The position numbers were made by a program, and so were the translations under genes. This document shows positions 53,990 through 63,515 of a stretch of 64,000 nt of DNA, in pieces. The notes under the pieces are model-generated. The model was not told where the DNA came from, did not search any database, and saw only the letters and a program-made list of their open reading frames with translations. Within the stretch, counting starts at the first letter, position 1; the number at the start of each line of letters is the position of its first letter. This DNA is from Candidatus Villigracilis proximus (lineage in GTDB: Bacteria; Chloroflexota; Anaerolineae; Anaerolineales; Villigracilaceae): contig JADKBB010000017.1 in the NCBI GenBank assembly GCA_016715195.1, positions 29,512 to 93,511 of the forward strand. The letters run 5' to 3'.

Positions 53990-56518
53990 CTATTTTACTG
54001 CGCCCGTAAAGCGCGGGTACCAATACCATAATATATCGGCAACGGGTTTGCTGTGAATCGATGCTGACTTATCCTGTAAAGCAGCGGGCAGATAATATCC
54101 GCGACTGACGAAGCCGGATATCCAGGGACGGGTGTTAACCGCATTTAACATGGCTTCATAGATTTCTGCTTGTGTTTGTAAACTTAAACTTACCGAACTT
54201 AGGTCGGCATTGGGACGGCTGAGTGCTGTCCAATCGAGGCAGCCGCCTGCGCCATCGGCTACACATCCACTGGCGGCGCCGGCGGCGGAGGGATAGGCAA
54301 CGGCGAGGATAAGCGGTTTTTTCAGTAGAGAGGCGAGCGGAAAAACTTCATTATCTAATAATCTTCCGGCTTCATTGGCGTAGTCTGTTTTGGTTGCACT
54401 TGGGTTGGTGGAAAGCGAAGCAGACCATAATAGATAAATGCCATCAACATCTTGCAGGAAGTTCAGCGGGGTTTCAAGTGTGGCTTTGGTGTATGGCAAC
54501 GCCCATAAAATTTGACCTTTGAAATGTGTGCGTACTTCAGCAATGATCGACTTCCATTGCGCTTCCACATCTGCGGGTGCGTTGGATGGCGTGCCATCGG
54601 GGAGTTTCCCGCCGGGCAGGGAGGGTGTTACCCAGTCACCACCAAGGATGAGAGTCTGTGCGCCGGTTTGGTTGGCGAGATCTGCGTAGTTGACAGCGAA
54701 TGCGCGGTAGCGGGTAAACCACGTCTGCCACCACTGTGCATCTCGTGGCGCACCCAGCCAAAAGCTTGTGCTGAGTGGCGTCGAAGCAGTTGAGGAGGAT
54801 GCGGGAAAATTCGGGGTGGGGAAAATTGAAACGTTGAGTCCCAGTGCGCGGGCTTGAGAAATCATGATGGCAGAGTCGATCCACAAGGGGTCTTTTCCGG
54901 GGACTGGTGCAAACTGTAACGGGTTGACTGTGGTATATGTCCACGTGGGGGTGAGAATGGCGATGTTTGCGCCAAGTCCCTGCACGTTGGCGAATGCCTG
55001 CGGCGCGTAGTATGACCAGTTGGGGCGATACGTGGATTGGAACTCAATACCGGCGATAAATCCGCTGGCGCGCGGAGCGATGTTCGCGCCGACCAGTGTG
55101 ACCGGCTCAGGGTTCTCAAACCATTTCCAGGCGCTGACAGTGTCTTGAAGGTCTTGACTCAAGACACTGGTCTGAGCGGAACGTCCGCCTGAGGCTGTGC
55201 CTGCTGTTTGTGCGTCGTCTACACTGCCGCATTGACCATTACGACAGTAACGATAACTAAATGTGCCGAGTACATTGAGCGGCCCGTATAATTTGTATGC
55301 CCATTTATTATTGCCAAGCGGCCACATGGGGATGGGTTCCATCCAGCCAAAGGTATTGAATTGAATATAAATAATATCGCCGGGCGGTGTGACCGATGGC
55401 ACGGTGACTTCAAATAAGATCGGCGCAGAGTCACCGGCAGACCAGGATGCTACATTATCCTGAATTATCATATCCTGTGACGGTACGATAAATTCATGAA
55501 TGATCCATTGACTATCCGCCTTGCGTTCGGCATTCCAGAAGCCGTCACCTAATGTATATTTATATTGAATAAACGTGCCAACCGGCAAACTCAATGTGAC
55601 TGAGTACCGCCCGTCTGGCTGCAAACTCATAATGGGCATTCGGTCTGTGCTGGTGCTGACTCCGCCCTGTAGATCGGCGAAGGTGTTGCCAAGCTGCAAA
55701 ATATTTCCCGCGATGCGTACCGGCACGCCCGGCACAGTTGTGGATGGAATCCCAACGGAAAATGTCACATTGACCAACCGTGACGGTTTTACCCGCAGGT
55801 CAACCACTGTTGTGTTTCCCTGTGCCACGGTGGCGCCTTGTTGAAAGGGTTGATACAAACCATCAAGACTGTACACAATAAGATTTTGTGTGCCGGTGGG
55901 GAGCCCGTTTAATTCAAAACGTCCGACAGAGTCGGTGATAAATTGTTCTCCGCCAGCGCTGACCAGTAAATTTGGCAGCGGGGAACCAGTATCTGCGTTG
56001 AAGACCTGTCCCATGATCGTGCCTGTTGGGCGCGCAAAAGATTTATCTCCCCAGTCTGCGACAATATCCTGCACCTCAGCCGGGCCTGCCACAAAATGCA
56101 TCCGGTAACGGATGGCTGTATTAAAATTTGTATCTTCCAAAACCTGGGTTGCGCCGCGCCGCACATAACGATATTTAACAACAGAGTTAAAAGGCAGCGG
56201 CAATGACGCAGTATAGGTCAGCGAGTCGCGCGCGCTCATGGGATATTGCGTGGCACTGACAGACAGGCCGGTCACTTCGTCCATAATGGCAATCGCGAGT
56301 GACTCATTGGGCTGCAATGGTTCAGGCAAAGTGACCACAAAATTAGTCTGCGCCACAGGCTGCGGCGTTGGCGATGCGACGATAATAGATGGTGTTTGTG
56401 TGGATGTGCCCGAATTGGTTGGTTTCTCAAATAACGATAATGTGCATGCCTGCCCAACCAAAGCAAGCAAAATCACCACACTAATCATGCGGCGGGCTGA
56501 TGACGACAGCTTGTTCAT
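53990..56518 (-). CDS. Large lipoprotein with glycan-related beta domains and a TIM-barrel-like C-terminus
   Basis: About 842 residues from the ATG at 56518 (GGAG site, favoured over the earlier ATG at 56542). The signal peptide ends in a lipobox (LVGQACT), followed by a Thr/Pro linker. Several CBM20-like or starch-binding-like beta sandwiches follow, with segments such as VVKYRYVRRG, FIQYKYTLGDGFWNAERK and FSYRYCRNG. A carboxypeptidase-like regulatory repeat (GTIMGQVFNADTGSPLPNLLVSAGG) lies between them. The C-terminal 350 residues (ASGFIAGIEFQ to ILWYWYPRF) resemble a GH113-type or GTA-like TIM barrel. No catalytic pair is certain. It may bind or cleave surface polysaccharide. Confidence 0.7.
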   Translation of the reverse strand: MNKLSSSARRMISVVILLALVGQACTLSLFEKPTNSGTSTQTPSIIVASPTPQPVAQTNFVVTLPEPLQPNESLAIAIMDEVTGLSVSATQYPMSARDSLTYTASLPLPFNSVVKYRYVRRGATQVLEDTNFNTAIRYRMHFVAGPAEVQDIVADWGDKSFARPTGTIMGQVFNADTGSPLPNLLVSAGGEQFITDSVGRFELNGLPTGTQNLIVYSLDGLYQPFQQGATVAQGNTTVVDLRVKPSRLVNVTFSVGIPSTTVPGVPVRIAGNILQLGNTFADLQGGVSTSTDRMPIMSLQPDGRYSVTLSLPVGTFIQYKYTLGDGFWNAERKADSQWIIHEFIVPSQDMIIQDNVASWSAGDSAPILFEVTVPSVTPPGDIIYIQFNTFGWMEPIPMWPLGNNKWAYKLYGPLNVLGTFSYRYCRNGQCGSVDDAQTAGTASGGRSAQTSVLSQDLQDTVSAWKWFENPEPVTLVGANIAPRASGFIAGIEFQSTYRPNWSYYAPQAFANVQGLGANIAILTPTWTYTTVNPLQFAPVPGKDPLWIDSAIMISQARALGLNVSIFPTPNFPASSSTASTPLSTSFWLGAPRDAQWWQTWFTRYRAFAVNYADLANQTGAQTLILGGDWVTPSLPGGKLPDGTPSNAPADVEAQWKSIIAEVRTHFKGQILWALPYTKATLETPLNFLQDVDGIYLLWSASLSTNPSATKTDYANEAGRLLDNEVFPLASLLKKPLILAVAYPSAAGAASGCVADGAGGCLDWTALSRPNADLSSVSLSLQTQAEIYEAMLNAVNTRPWISGFVSRGYYLPAALQDKSASIHSKPVADILWYWYPRFTGAVK

Positions 56519-56558
56519 TCTTTCTCCTCGGATAAAACCCACCGCATCACGCGGCGCT

Positions 56559-57545
56559 CTAGCCTGCTTCTTCTTTATGTTCTTTTTCTTGTTCCTCGGC
56601 TTGATTCCGCTTTCGCCCGGCGTAGGCGATGTAGCTCAGACCGATGCTAATAAAGTATAACAAAATCATGGGAGCCATGACCAGCCCCTGATTTACGGGG
56701 TCAATCGTCGGTGTGACGATTGCGGCCATGATGGCAATGATCACAATCGCCAGCCGCCATTGTTGGGCGAGTACCTTTGGCTGGATCAATCCAATTGCCG
56801 AAAGCACATAGATCACCAGCGGGAATTCAAAGGAGATGCCGATCCAAAACATTAATCCGGTCACAAAGGAAAAATAAGATTGCGGACGCAGCTCTGTTTT
56901 GATTCCCATAAAATTATTAAGGAAAGGCAAAGCCGTGGGAAGCATAAGGAAAAAAGTGAAGGCCGCGCCGCCGATGAAAAAGATGGAGGCCAGCGGAATG
57001 CCGACCAGTCCCATCTTGCGTTCACGTGGGCGTAATCCTGGCGCGGCAAACAGCCAAAGCTCGAATGCAATATAGGGTATCGCCAGTGCAATGCCTGAAA
57101 AGAGCGCCACTTTCATAAATACACTGATCGTTTCAGTGACTTCAATGGCGATCAACTTATCAATGCCGCCTACTGGCTGGGCAAGAAAGTTGATAATTTT
57201 TTGCGTAAAAAGAAAGGAAACGCTCACTGTGAGAATCAGCGACAACAGCGCGCGAAAAATATGCATCCGCAGCGCTTCCACTTGATCCCACATCATTTGG
57301 CGTGTATCTTTGTTGGTGGTTAGATCGATAAATACTTCTGAGATCGGGTGTTCTTCGGGTTCTGTGTTTAGAAACCTGTTGAAGCGTTGAAGCATCCGAA
57401 AGGGGAACGCGAGAATGTTGAAGACAAGGCGGAAGGGAAACGAGACAATGCGCCACAGACCATTAAAGAATTTTGGAAACAGGTTGTAAATGGCATGAAA
57501 TGGAAAGGTAACAATCCGCCACAACCCCAAGAATAAATTACTCAT
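56559..57545 (-). CDS. tatC: Sec-independent protein translocase TatC with N-terminal extension
   Basis: A 328-residue TatC. The core from about residue 85 has six helices, with the signatures ALRMHIFRALL, FELWLFAAPGLRPRERK and a late VTPTIDPVNQGLVMAPM segment. TatC binds twin-arginine signal peptides and pairs with TatB/A to export folded proteins. Unlike the usual 250 residues, it has an N-terminal stretch of about 80 residues with two near-repeats, GLWRIVTFPFHAIYNLFP and GLWRIVSFPFRLVF, which look amphipathic. The start overlaps the tatA/B stop by eight bases. Confidence 0.93.
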   Translation of the reverse strand: MSNLFLGLWRIVTFPFHAIYNLFPKFFNGLWRIVSFPFRLVFNILAFPFRMLQRFNRFLNTEPEEHPISEVFIDLTTNKDTRQMMWDQVEALRMHIFRALLSLILTVSVSFLFTQKIINFLAQPVGGIDKLIAIEVTETISVFMKVALFSGIALAIPYIAFELWLFAAPGLRPRERKMGLVGIPLASIFFIGGAAFTFFLMLPTALPFLNNFMGIKTELRPQSYFSFVTGLMFWIGISFEFPLVIYVLSAIGLIQPKVLAQQWRLAIVIIAIMAAIVTPTIDPVNQGLVMAPMILLYFISIGLSYIAYAGRKRNQAEEQEKEHKEEAG

Positions 57546-57951
57546 CTTTTTTTGAATCGCTTTCGATTGCTTTTGTATTCGCTGGAGTTTGCGGCGCGAT
57601 TTTATTTTCTGTCGCCGCAGGTGTAGGGATAATAGGTTGAGAACGCGCAGGTATGTTTAGACCACCACCTGGACGCTTTATGCCCATGCCGGTTGAATTA
57701 TTTATGTCTTTCCCAATCTCGTTTCCGATCTGATTAATTTCATCATTCGCTTCACGCATCAGGCGGTTGGGCAGCGTCCGCAGTTCGCGCGAAGTTTGCT
57801 GGAACATCTTCCATCCGTCTGATGTGACAATATTTCGCAAAAATTTACCGATGGTCTTGCCAGCTTTTTGCATATCCTTTGGGCCAAGGATGATCAGTGC
57901 AATGATGACAATGAAAATAAGTTCAGATGGTCCAACGCCGAGAATTTCCAT
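57538..57951 (-). CDS. tatB: Twin-arginine translocase subunit TatA/TatB-like
   Basis: About 137 residues from the ATG at 57951. A membrane helix opens the protein (LGVGPSELIFIVIIALIILGPK), with the G-P hinge and then an amphipathic helix (KAGKTIGKFLRNIV). A long hydrophilic tail rich in Pro and Asn follows. The Glu near residue 10 and the length point to TatB rather than TatA, but these two are hard to tell apart outside Proteobacteria. It sits next to tatC in a fabG-asp23-nusB-tatB-tatC operon, with its ATG two bases after the nusB stop. Confidence 0.8.
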   Translation of the reverse strand: MEILGVGPSELIFIVIIALIILGPKDMQKAGKTIGKFLRNIVTSDGWKMFQQTSRELRTLPNRLMREANDEINQIGNEIGKDINNSTGMGIKRPGGGLNIPARSQPIIPTPAATENKIAPQTPANTKAIESDSKKDE

Positions 57952-57952
57952 T

Positions 57953-58414
57953 TTATGATTCCAGTTTTGTATCGTGCTCGATTCGTGTTTTGATGATCTG
58001 ATGGATCTCATGTTCGTGATCCACCAAAGTGCCCAGCACGCCGTTCACAAAGCGCGGAGCAGAATCGGAGCCGTAAAGTTTTGCCAGTTCCACCGCTTCA
58101 TTGATGGCAACCTTAACCGGTGTTTCGCGATAGACAGCGAATTCCCATAAGGCAATACGCAGGATGTTACGGTCGATGGCGGCGATCTGGTCAAGCGGCC
58201 ACTCGGGAGCATATCTTGCGATCAATTGGTCGAGGTCCTGGGCGAGGGGCAGTACACCAAAGATGATCAGGCTTGCAAATTCTGCAAGATCATCGGCAAG
58301 CGGAACTTCTTCCAGGCGGGTCTTCAATACGTCGCCTGGAAGATGGTTATTTGCTATATCAGTTTCGTAAAGTACTTGCAGAGCAATGGCACGCGCTCTG
58401 GATCGGGGTTTCAT
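57953..58414 (-). CDS. nusB: Transcription antitermination factor NusB
   Basis: About 153 residues from the ATG at 58414, selected because a GAGG site lies about ten bases upstream and the Asp23 stop is just before it. NusB features are the KPRSRARAIALQVLYETD start, IARYAPEWPLDQIAAIDRNILRIALWEF, and KVAINEAVELAKLYGSDSAPRFVNGVLG, the family's C-terminal signature. It binds NusE and boxA RNA during rRNA antitermination. It lies in a tight operon with fabG, asp23 and tat genes. Confidence 0.95.
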   Translation of the reverse strand: MKPRSRARAIALQVLYETDIANNHLPGDVLKTRLEEVPLADDLAEFASLIIFGVLPLAQDLDQLIARYAPEWPLDQIAAIDRNILRIALWEFAVYRETPVKVAINEAVELAKLYGSDSAPRFVNGVLGTLVDHEHEIHQIIKTRIEHDTKLES

Positions 58415-58418
58415 GCTT

Positions 58419-58766
58419 TCAGGCCTCATTATCCTCGTAATCAATATCTTCAATGTGTATGTTGACGTGACCGACTTCCATGCCGACCATTTCCTGAATG
58501 GCGCGCGCAACATTTTGTTGAACGTTGCGGCTGACCTCGCGGATGTTTACATTTTCCTGGAGGATGAGATGCAAGTCAGCGTATACTGTATTCTCTTCCG
58601 TTTCGATCCGTACCCCGTCGCCTGCTCCCCGTTTAAAGAAGCGATTCACACCCCCGGAGACGGGCGCGAGTCTGCTGACACCGGGCACACTTAATGCTGC
58701 AAGACGTGCAATGGTGGTGAGAACGTCTGGAGAGACGGTGGTTTTGCCTTGCGTGTTTTCTGTCAT
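58419..58766 (-). CDS. Asp23/Gls24 family envelope stress response protein
   Basis: About 115 residues from the ATG at 58766, which has an AAAGGAG site. The Asp23 fold is seen in VSPDVLTTIARLAALSVPGVSRLAP, VYADLHLILQENVNIREVSRNVQQNVARAIQEMVGMEVGHVNIHIEDI. In Gram-positive-like bacteria these proteins sit at the membrane and help the cell respond to envelope stress. The gene overlaps the nusB region and is part of the housekeeping operon. Confidence 0.92.
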   Translation of the reverse strand: MTENTQGKTTVSPDVLTTIARLAALSVPGVSRLAPVSGGVNRFFKRGAGDGVRIETEENTVYADLHLILQENVNIREVSRNVQQNVARAIQEMVGMEVGHVNIHIEDIDYEDNEA

Positions 58767-58810
58767 TTTTACTCCTTTCAATTTTCGATCTGCATCCTGA
58801 TTTCGATCTA

Positions 58811-58860
58811 TACGTCCTGAGCGGAGCCGCATGTTTTTTGCGGCACAGCCGAAGGATAGG
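58811..58860. repeat. Dispersed GTCCTGAGC...GAAGGA-type element, copy 2
   Basis: ACGTCCTGAGCGGAGCCGC, then GCGGCACAGCCGAAGGATA. Related to the element at 46677-46735; the inner GCCGC(A)/(T)GCGGC sequences could form a short stem. Confidence 0.6.
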
Positions 58861-58862
58861 GA

Positions 58863-59621
58863 TTACATCATTGCCATGCCGCCATCCACGCCCAAAACCT
58901 GGCCGGTGATATAAGCGGCTTCATCTGAAGCGAGAAATGCGGCGGCGTAAGCGATCTCTTCGGGTTTGCCTTTGCGAGCCAGTGGAACCATCTTGAGCGC
59001 GGCTGCCAGTGTTTCGGGAGTCATATCCGCGAGGATCTCAGTATCCACAAAGCCCGGCGCAATCGCGTTGACCGTGATATTGCGTGATGCGACTTCGCGC
59101 GCGAGGGCTTTGGTGAAGGCGATCTGTCCGCCTTTGGAAGCGGAGTAATTCGTCTGCCCGGGATTTCCCATTTGACCGGCAACCGATGCCATGTTGATGA
59201 TGCGTCCGACACGTTTGCGCATCATGTGTTTGACGGCGGCTTTCGAACAGTTGAAGGTACTCTTCAAATTGGTGTTGATGACCGCGTCCCAATCGGCTTC
59301 AGGCATCATCATAATTAATTGGTCACGGGTGATACCCGCGTTGTTGACGAGGATGCTTAAGTCACCAAATGTTTCCACTGCGAATTTCACCAGAGCTTCA
59401 GCTTCCTTGAAATTTGAAACATCGGCCTGATGAGCGGCAGCTTTCCCGCCCGCAGCCTGGATTTGTTTTACCACTTCTTCAGCGGATTCAGGGGATTTAT
59501 TGTAATTGACCACAACTGCCGCACCGCGTGCTGCAAATTCGAGGGCGATCGCCCTGCCGATTCCGCGTGAACCACCGGTGATGAGCGCTACTTTATTTTC
59601 TAAAGGGAATGTGAGTGACAT
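58863..59621 (-). CDS. fabG: 3-oxoacyl-ACP reductase FabG
   Basis: A 252-residue SDR reductase of type II fatty acid synthesis. Marks: ALITGGSRGIGRAIA for the NADPH loop, ILVNNAGIT, the catalytic Ser146 (MASVAGQ), Tyr159 and Lys163 (YSASKGG), and the FabG-typical end AAYITGQVLGVDGGMAM. It reduces 3-ketoacyl-ACP to 3-hydroxyacyl-ACP. It heads a minus-strand housekeeping operon; an AGGAG site lies nine bases before the ATG. Confidence 0.95.
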   Translation of the reverse strand: MSLTFPLENKVALITGGSRGIGRAIALEFAARGAAVVVNYNKSPESAEEVVKQIQAAGGKAAAHQADVSNFKEAEALVKFAVETFGDLSILVNNAGITRDQLIMMMPEADWDAVINTNLKSTFNCSKAAVKHMMRKRVGRIINMASVAGQMGNPGQTNYSASKGGQIAFTKALAREVASRNITVNAIAPGFVDTEILADMTPETLAAALKMVPLARKGKPEEIAYAAAFLASDEAAYITGQVLGVDGGMAMM

Positions 59622-59691
59622 GACTATAAACTCCTGTGTTGAAATTATACATCATGTGCAATAACCCACTGTTCCCTCTTTGGAAACGCGA

Positions 59692-60375
59692 TTAGCTCTT
59701 TGCAGAACGTATTCCAAAGGCTAGAGCAAGCCCGCCGCCCAGGGCGAGGATCGCCGCCCAGAGGAAGGCATCCTGCCAGAAGCGGATCGGGAAGAGTCGA
59801 ATCAGGGTGTCTGAATAATAGAAGAGCCAGGAATCGCCAGTGAAGAATACCTGATGGAAGAGGGTGAAAAACTGCCAGAATACATCGGGATTAAGAACAA
59901 TTCCCACGCCGGCGATCAGTCCGAGTGCCGTAGCCAGCCCGATCATCCACATGCCGCCGCGCCGCAGCCCGAGGACGTAGTCCGGCATCCATTTTTGGCG
60001 GTAGGCCAGGACTGCGATCAGGATCAAGCCCACGAGAGAGATCATCCAGGCTTGCAATGCGCCGCGCACCACGTTCTTTACATCTGCCATGTGACTGAGT
60101 TCGCGCTCATTATAGAGCGGATTGCCGTTATCGAATTTTAAGTCGCCGAGATAGGAAATATCCGCGCTGTTGACGAGATATTCCAAAGCGAAGGGCGCCC
60201 ATTGCAGGCGATCCTGCTGCGTGAAACCAAATTCATCGGCGGGGAAATAGGGCATTCGATATTCAACATTGATAAAGATCGGGCTGAGTAAAATGCGCAA
60301 GGCTGTGCCGATCAAGGCCAATGGAACAAGAAGGGAGGTGAGATAGGATAGAACGATTTGTGTGTTAAGTTTCAT
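59692..60375 (-). CDS. TIGR01906/DUF1461 family integral membrane protein
   Basis: A 227-residue membrane protein with about five helices. The characteristic DUF1461 segments are present: NERELSHMADVKNVVRGALQ between helices 1 and 2, and FHQVFFTGDSWLFYYSDTLIRLFPIRFWQDA near the end. In Firmicutes a member of this fold is Lit, a lipoprotein intramolecular transacylase; whether this protein does that is not known. A TATACT box lies nine bases before the ATG, giving a very short leader. Confidence 0.85.
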   Translation of the reverse strand: MKLNTQIVLSYLTSLLVPLALIGTALRILLSPIFINVEYRMPYFPADEFGFTQQDRLQWAPFALEYLVNSADISYLGDLKFDNGNPLYNERELSHMADVKNVVRGALQAWMISLVGLILIAVLAYRQKWMPDYVLGLRRGGMWMIGLATALGLIAGVGIVLNPDVFWQFFTLFHQVFFTGDSWLFYYSDTLIRLFPIRFWQDAFLWAAILALGGGLALAFGIRSAKS

Positions 60376-60548
60376 TGTCTCTCTAGTATAAAAAATATGG
60401 GTAATGAGTTAAGTTGAAGTGGCAGGCCTAAACGCGAATTTCTCGAATGAGGCGAATGGCGAAAAAAACTAATGATATGTGAATAACTTTAAAAGAGTGA
60501 GGAGATTTTTTTCTTCGGAGTACGGAATTCAGTTTGACTCTATGCCGC

Positions 60549-61976
60549 TTATGCCAAAATCTCTTCCCAGTTTAATTCTTCAAATGCTTTGTGTAAGCGA
60601 TGACCGTCGTTCACAACGATAACTTAGATTGGTAAACAAGTTTTCTGCAGGTTCGCGCACGGGCTCAAGCGGAACCACATCATCTTCTGTCCCATGGACA
60701 ATGATTGTTGGAACAGAAAGCTCAGTTTCTTCAGATTAAGCGGCTCACCATTGTAGGATCCGATATACCGCTCGGGCGCAGGAGCAGGAGCGAGCAATAT
60801 CAATTTCCGAACTTGCGTTGGGTGTTCGCAGGTGAAGACAGCTCCCATTAATCCGCCATAGGATGAGCCGATGATGACCCAGTTTTTTTTGCGTCCAAGA
60901 ATCGGTTTGAGTTGGGCCATGCGTTCTTCGAAGGTGCCGGTGAAATCGGGGGTGACCATGCCGGGGAATTTTTCTGCGAACTGGCGCGCTTTGCCGCTTT
61001 GGCTGGAGCTTTCGAGACCATGCAGATAGATGACTCTTGAATAGTCCATTTCTGTTTTCTTCTTTCTTCTGGTGATGGTTTTTTTATCGATGTTTGCCGG
61101 TTCTTCTTTGGGTTTGTATATTTCATCAACGATAAAGTCATCGATATCTTCGGAATCTTCAATCTTAGGCGTGGATAGCGGTTTTGCGCGCAGTAGTTCG
61201 CGCAATTCAGTTTGCAGGGGCGGCGGGAAGGATGGGGCAATACGGCGCATGGTGACCACGGTCATTTGATTTTCGGTGGTGGTCAAAATATGTTTGAGCA
61301 GAAAAATGGTTTCGTTGGATGATGCGCGATATAAGGCGACGATGAGATCTGTCAGATCGTTTTGCAAAGTGGATGGCGCTTCTTCGATGATCGGTTCGAC
61401 CATGTCGAAGATCGGCGGGAGGTTTGTATTATCTGCATCCGCGATCATGGGGATCAGGGCCTGAATGCCGTTTGACCATGTGCGCATTCGGGCGGGATGT
61501 AAATATTCACGGATTAAATTAAAGAATTGACCGGGGGTTTCCTTGCGCATGCGTGTAAGGCTGGTTGAAAGCAAGGCCGAGCGCACATCTGCATCGCGGA
61601 CTTGCTGCGTCCACGCGGTGAGGCGGGGTAATAGGCGTTCTTCCTGCGGCGGGATGCGTCCCAGTAAAAATGCGGCGAGTAGATGCGTTTCGAGCGCGCC
61701 TTCGTCCCAAAGAATATCGGCAAGTTCAAGTGCGAATTCGGGATTGGCTTCGGCGACTGCACGCAGTTCATTCTCGATCTGTGTGAGCACGGCAGATGGT
61801 GTGCGGTAGGTTTTTAAGTTGGAGCCGGGGGCGACGTTTTCTTTTGTTCTTAATGTATGGTTGACATAGAACTCAAGCATCTCGCGTAAATGCTTCATGA
61901 ATTCATCCGGCAGAAAAAAGAAATCTGCAAGACGGTTGGCTTGTTTGCGGAGACGTGCGAGGTCAATGGCGGGCAT
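60549..61976 (-). CDS. Fusion of an alpha-helical repeat region and an alpha/beta hydrolase, with frameshifts near the C-terminus
   Basis: Residues 1-300 are helical, with many Leu- and Glu-rich repeats (ALELADILWDEGALETHLLAAFLLGRIPP and similar), perhaps HEAT-like. A Lys/Glu linker leads to an alpha/beta hydrolase from about residue 310 (YSRVIYLHGLESS, nucleophile elbow GSSYGGLMG). The uninterrupted frame stops at 60624. In neighbouring frames the family-like C-terminus continues: VPTIIVHGTEDDVVPLEPV with an acidic residue, then VVNDGHRLHKAFEELNWEEIL with the catalytic His, and a stop at 60549. At least two one-base shifts are needed. The gene follows proS by about 80 bases and is probably cotranscribed. 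Confidence 0.7.
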
Positions 61977-61978
61977 AA

Positions 61979-62014
61979 GGACAGTGGACAGTGGACAGTG
62001 GACAGTGGACAGTC
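61979..62014. repeat. Tandem seven-base repeat (GGACAGT) next to a start codon
   Basis: About five copies of GGACAGT in tandem (minus strand ACTGTCC) end three bases from the ATG of the hydrolase fusion at 61976, and follow the proS stop. Copy number could vary by slippage. Confidence 0.85.
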
Positions 62015-62055
62015 ATCATTGCTGACAACTACTCACCATCCACTGCCAACTGTTT

Positions 62056-63496
62056 TTAATACGCTTTTGCGAAATACACTTTTCTCTTGGAAGGTTTGCC
62101 GCAGACGATACAGGTGCCCTTCGGTCTCAGGTTGTTCGAAAGGAATGTTGCGTGTGGTGGCTTTGCAATCTTCCTTAACCTTGCCTTCACATTCGCGCGA
62201 TTCACACCAGTAGGAGAAGGCCCAGCCATTTTCAAGCACCTTCTTCATTTCATCATAATCCTTGGGATCATGAATATTGGCATCACGAAACTCGGTGGCG
62301 CGCTGGAGGAGTGAAGCCTGTATTTCGACCAGAAGCAGGCTGACGGTTGAGTCGAGACCCGCTTGTGGGACGAAGGATTTGCCTTCACGGCCTGGGCGGT
62401 CACGTCGGGCGAGAGCAACGGTTCCCTTTTCCACATCCTTGGGTCCGACTTCAATGCGTACGGGAACGCCGCGCATTTCCCAGTCGTTGAATTTGAATCC
62501 GCTGCTGACGTTGTCGCGGTCGTCCATTTTGAGGCGGATGCCCGCAGCTTTGAGTTCTTTGAAAAGACGGTCGGCCACTTCCATCACTTTGGTTTTCTCT
62601 TCATCACTTTTGAAGATAGGCACGATCACGGCTTGAATAGGGGCCAGACGTGGAGGAAGTACAAGTCCCTGGTCATCACCGTGAGTCATGATGATGGCGC
62701 CGATCATGCGTGTGGAGAGTCCCCACGAAGTTGTTTCGCAGAATTGCAATGTGTTATTTTGATCGACATATTGAATTTCGAAAGCCTTCGCAAAATTTTG
62801 TCCGAAGTAATGTGAGGTGGCAGACTGCAATGCTTTTTTATCCTGCATCATGCCTTCGATGGAGGTGGTGATCTGCGCGCCTGCGAATCTTTCGGTGTTG
62901 CTTTTCTCGCCTTTGATAACAGGCAGCGCGGCTTCGTTGATGGCGAAGTTGGCATAGATATCAAGGATGCGGAACATTTCCTCTTTGGCTTCTTCAGAGG
63001 TGGCGTGGGCGGTGTGACCTTCCTGCCAGTAAAACTCTGCGGTGCGCAGGAAAAGTTTTGTGCGAAGTTCCCAGCGCATAACGCTGCCCCATTGATTAAT
63101 TAAGATGGGCAGGTCGCGCCATGATTTGATCCACTTGGCATACATGTAGCCAATGATGGTTTCAGAGGTGGGGCGCACGACCAATGGTTCTTCGAGTAAT
63201 TCGCCGCCGCCGTGTGTGACCACTGCCAATTCAGGTGCAAAACCTTCAACATGTTCTTTTTCTTTTTCGAAAAATGACATGGGGATTAACATGGGGAATG
63301 CCGCGTTGACGTGGCCTGTCGCCTTGAATTCCTTATCGAGGGCGGCGGTCATGTTCTCCCACAACGTCCAGCCATAAGGTTTGACGACCATACATCCGCG
63401 CACAGGGGCGTAATCGGCGAGGTCTGATTTCAATACGAGTTGGTTGTACCATTCAGAAAAATCATCAGCACGTTTTGTTAATTTATCTTCAGCCAT
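62056..63496 (-). CDS. proS: Proline--tRNA ligase (archaeal/eukaryal type), with a one-base frame error near the C-terminus
   Basis: A class II ProRS of the archaeal/eukaryal-like (type 3) group, about 480 residues. Core segments are FSEWYNQLVLKSDLADYAPVRGCMVVKPYG, VVRPTSETIIGYMYAKWI, the motif-2 to motif-3 portion with THGDDQGLVLPPRLAP, and the anticodon-binding domain. The uninterrupted frame drifts off near 62117 to end as KTVGSGW. Removing one base of a CCC run at 62116-62118 restores GTCIVCGKPSKRKVYFAKAY, with the zinc Cys pair and the C-terminal Tyr typical of the family, ending at 62056. It charges tRNA-Pro. An essential gene with such a change is probably an error of sequence. Confidence 0.95.
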
Positions 63497-63515
63497 TTTG
63501 TCCTCTTTGTGTGTT

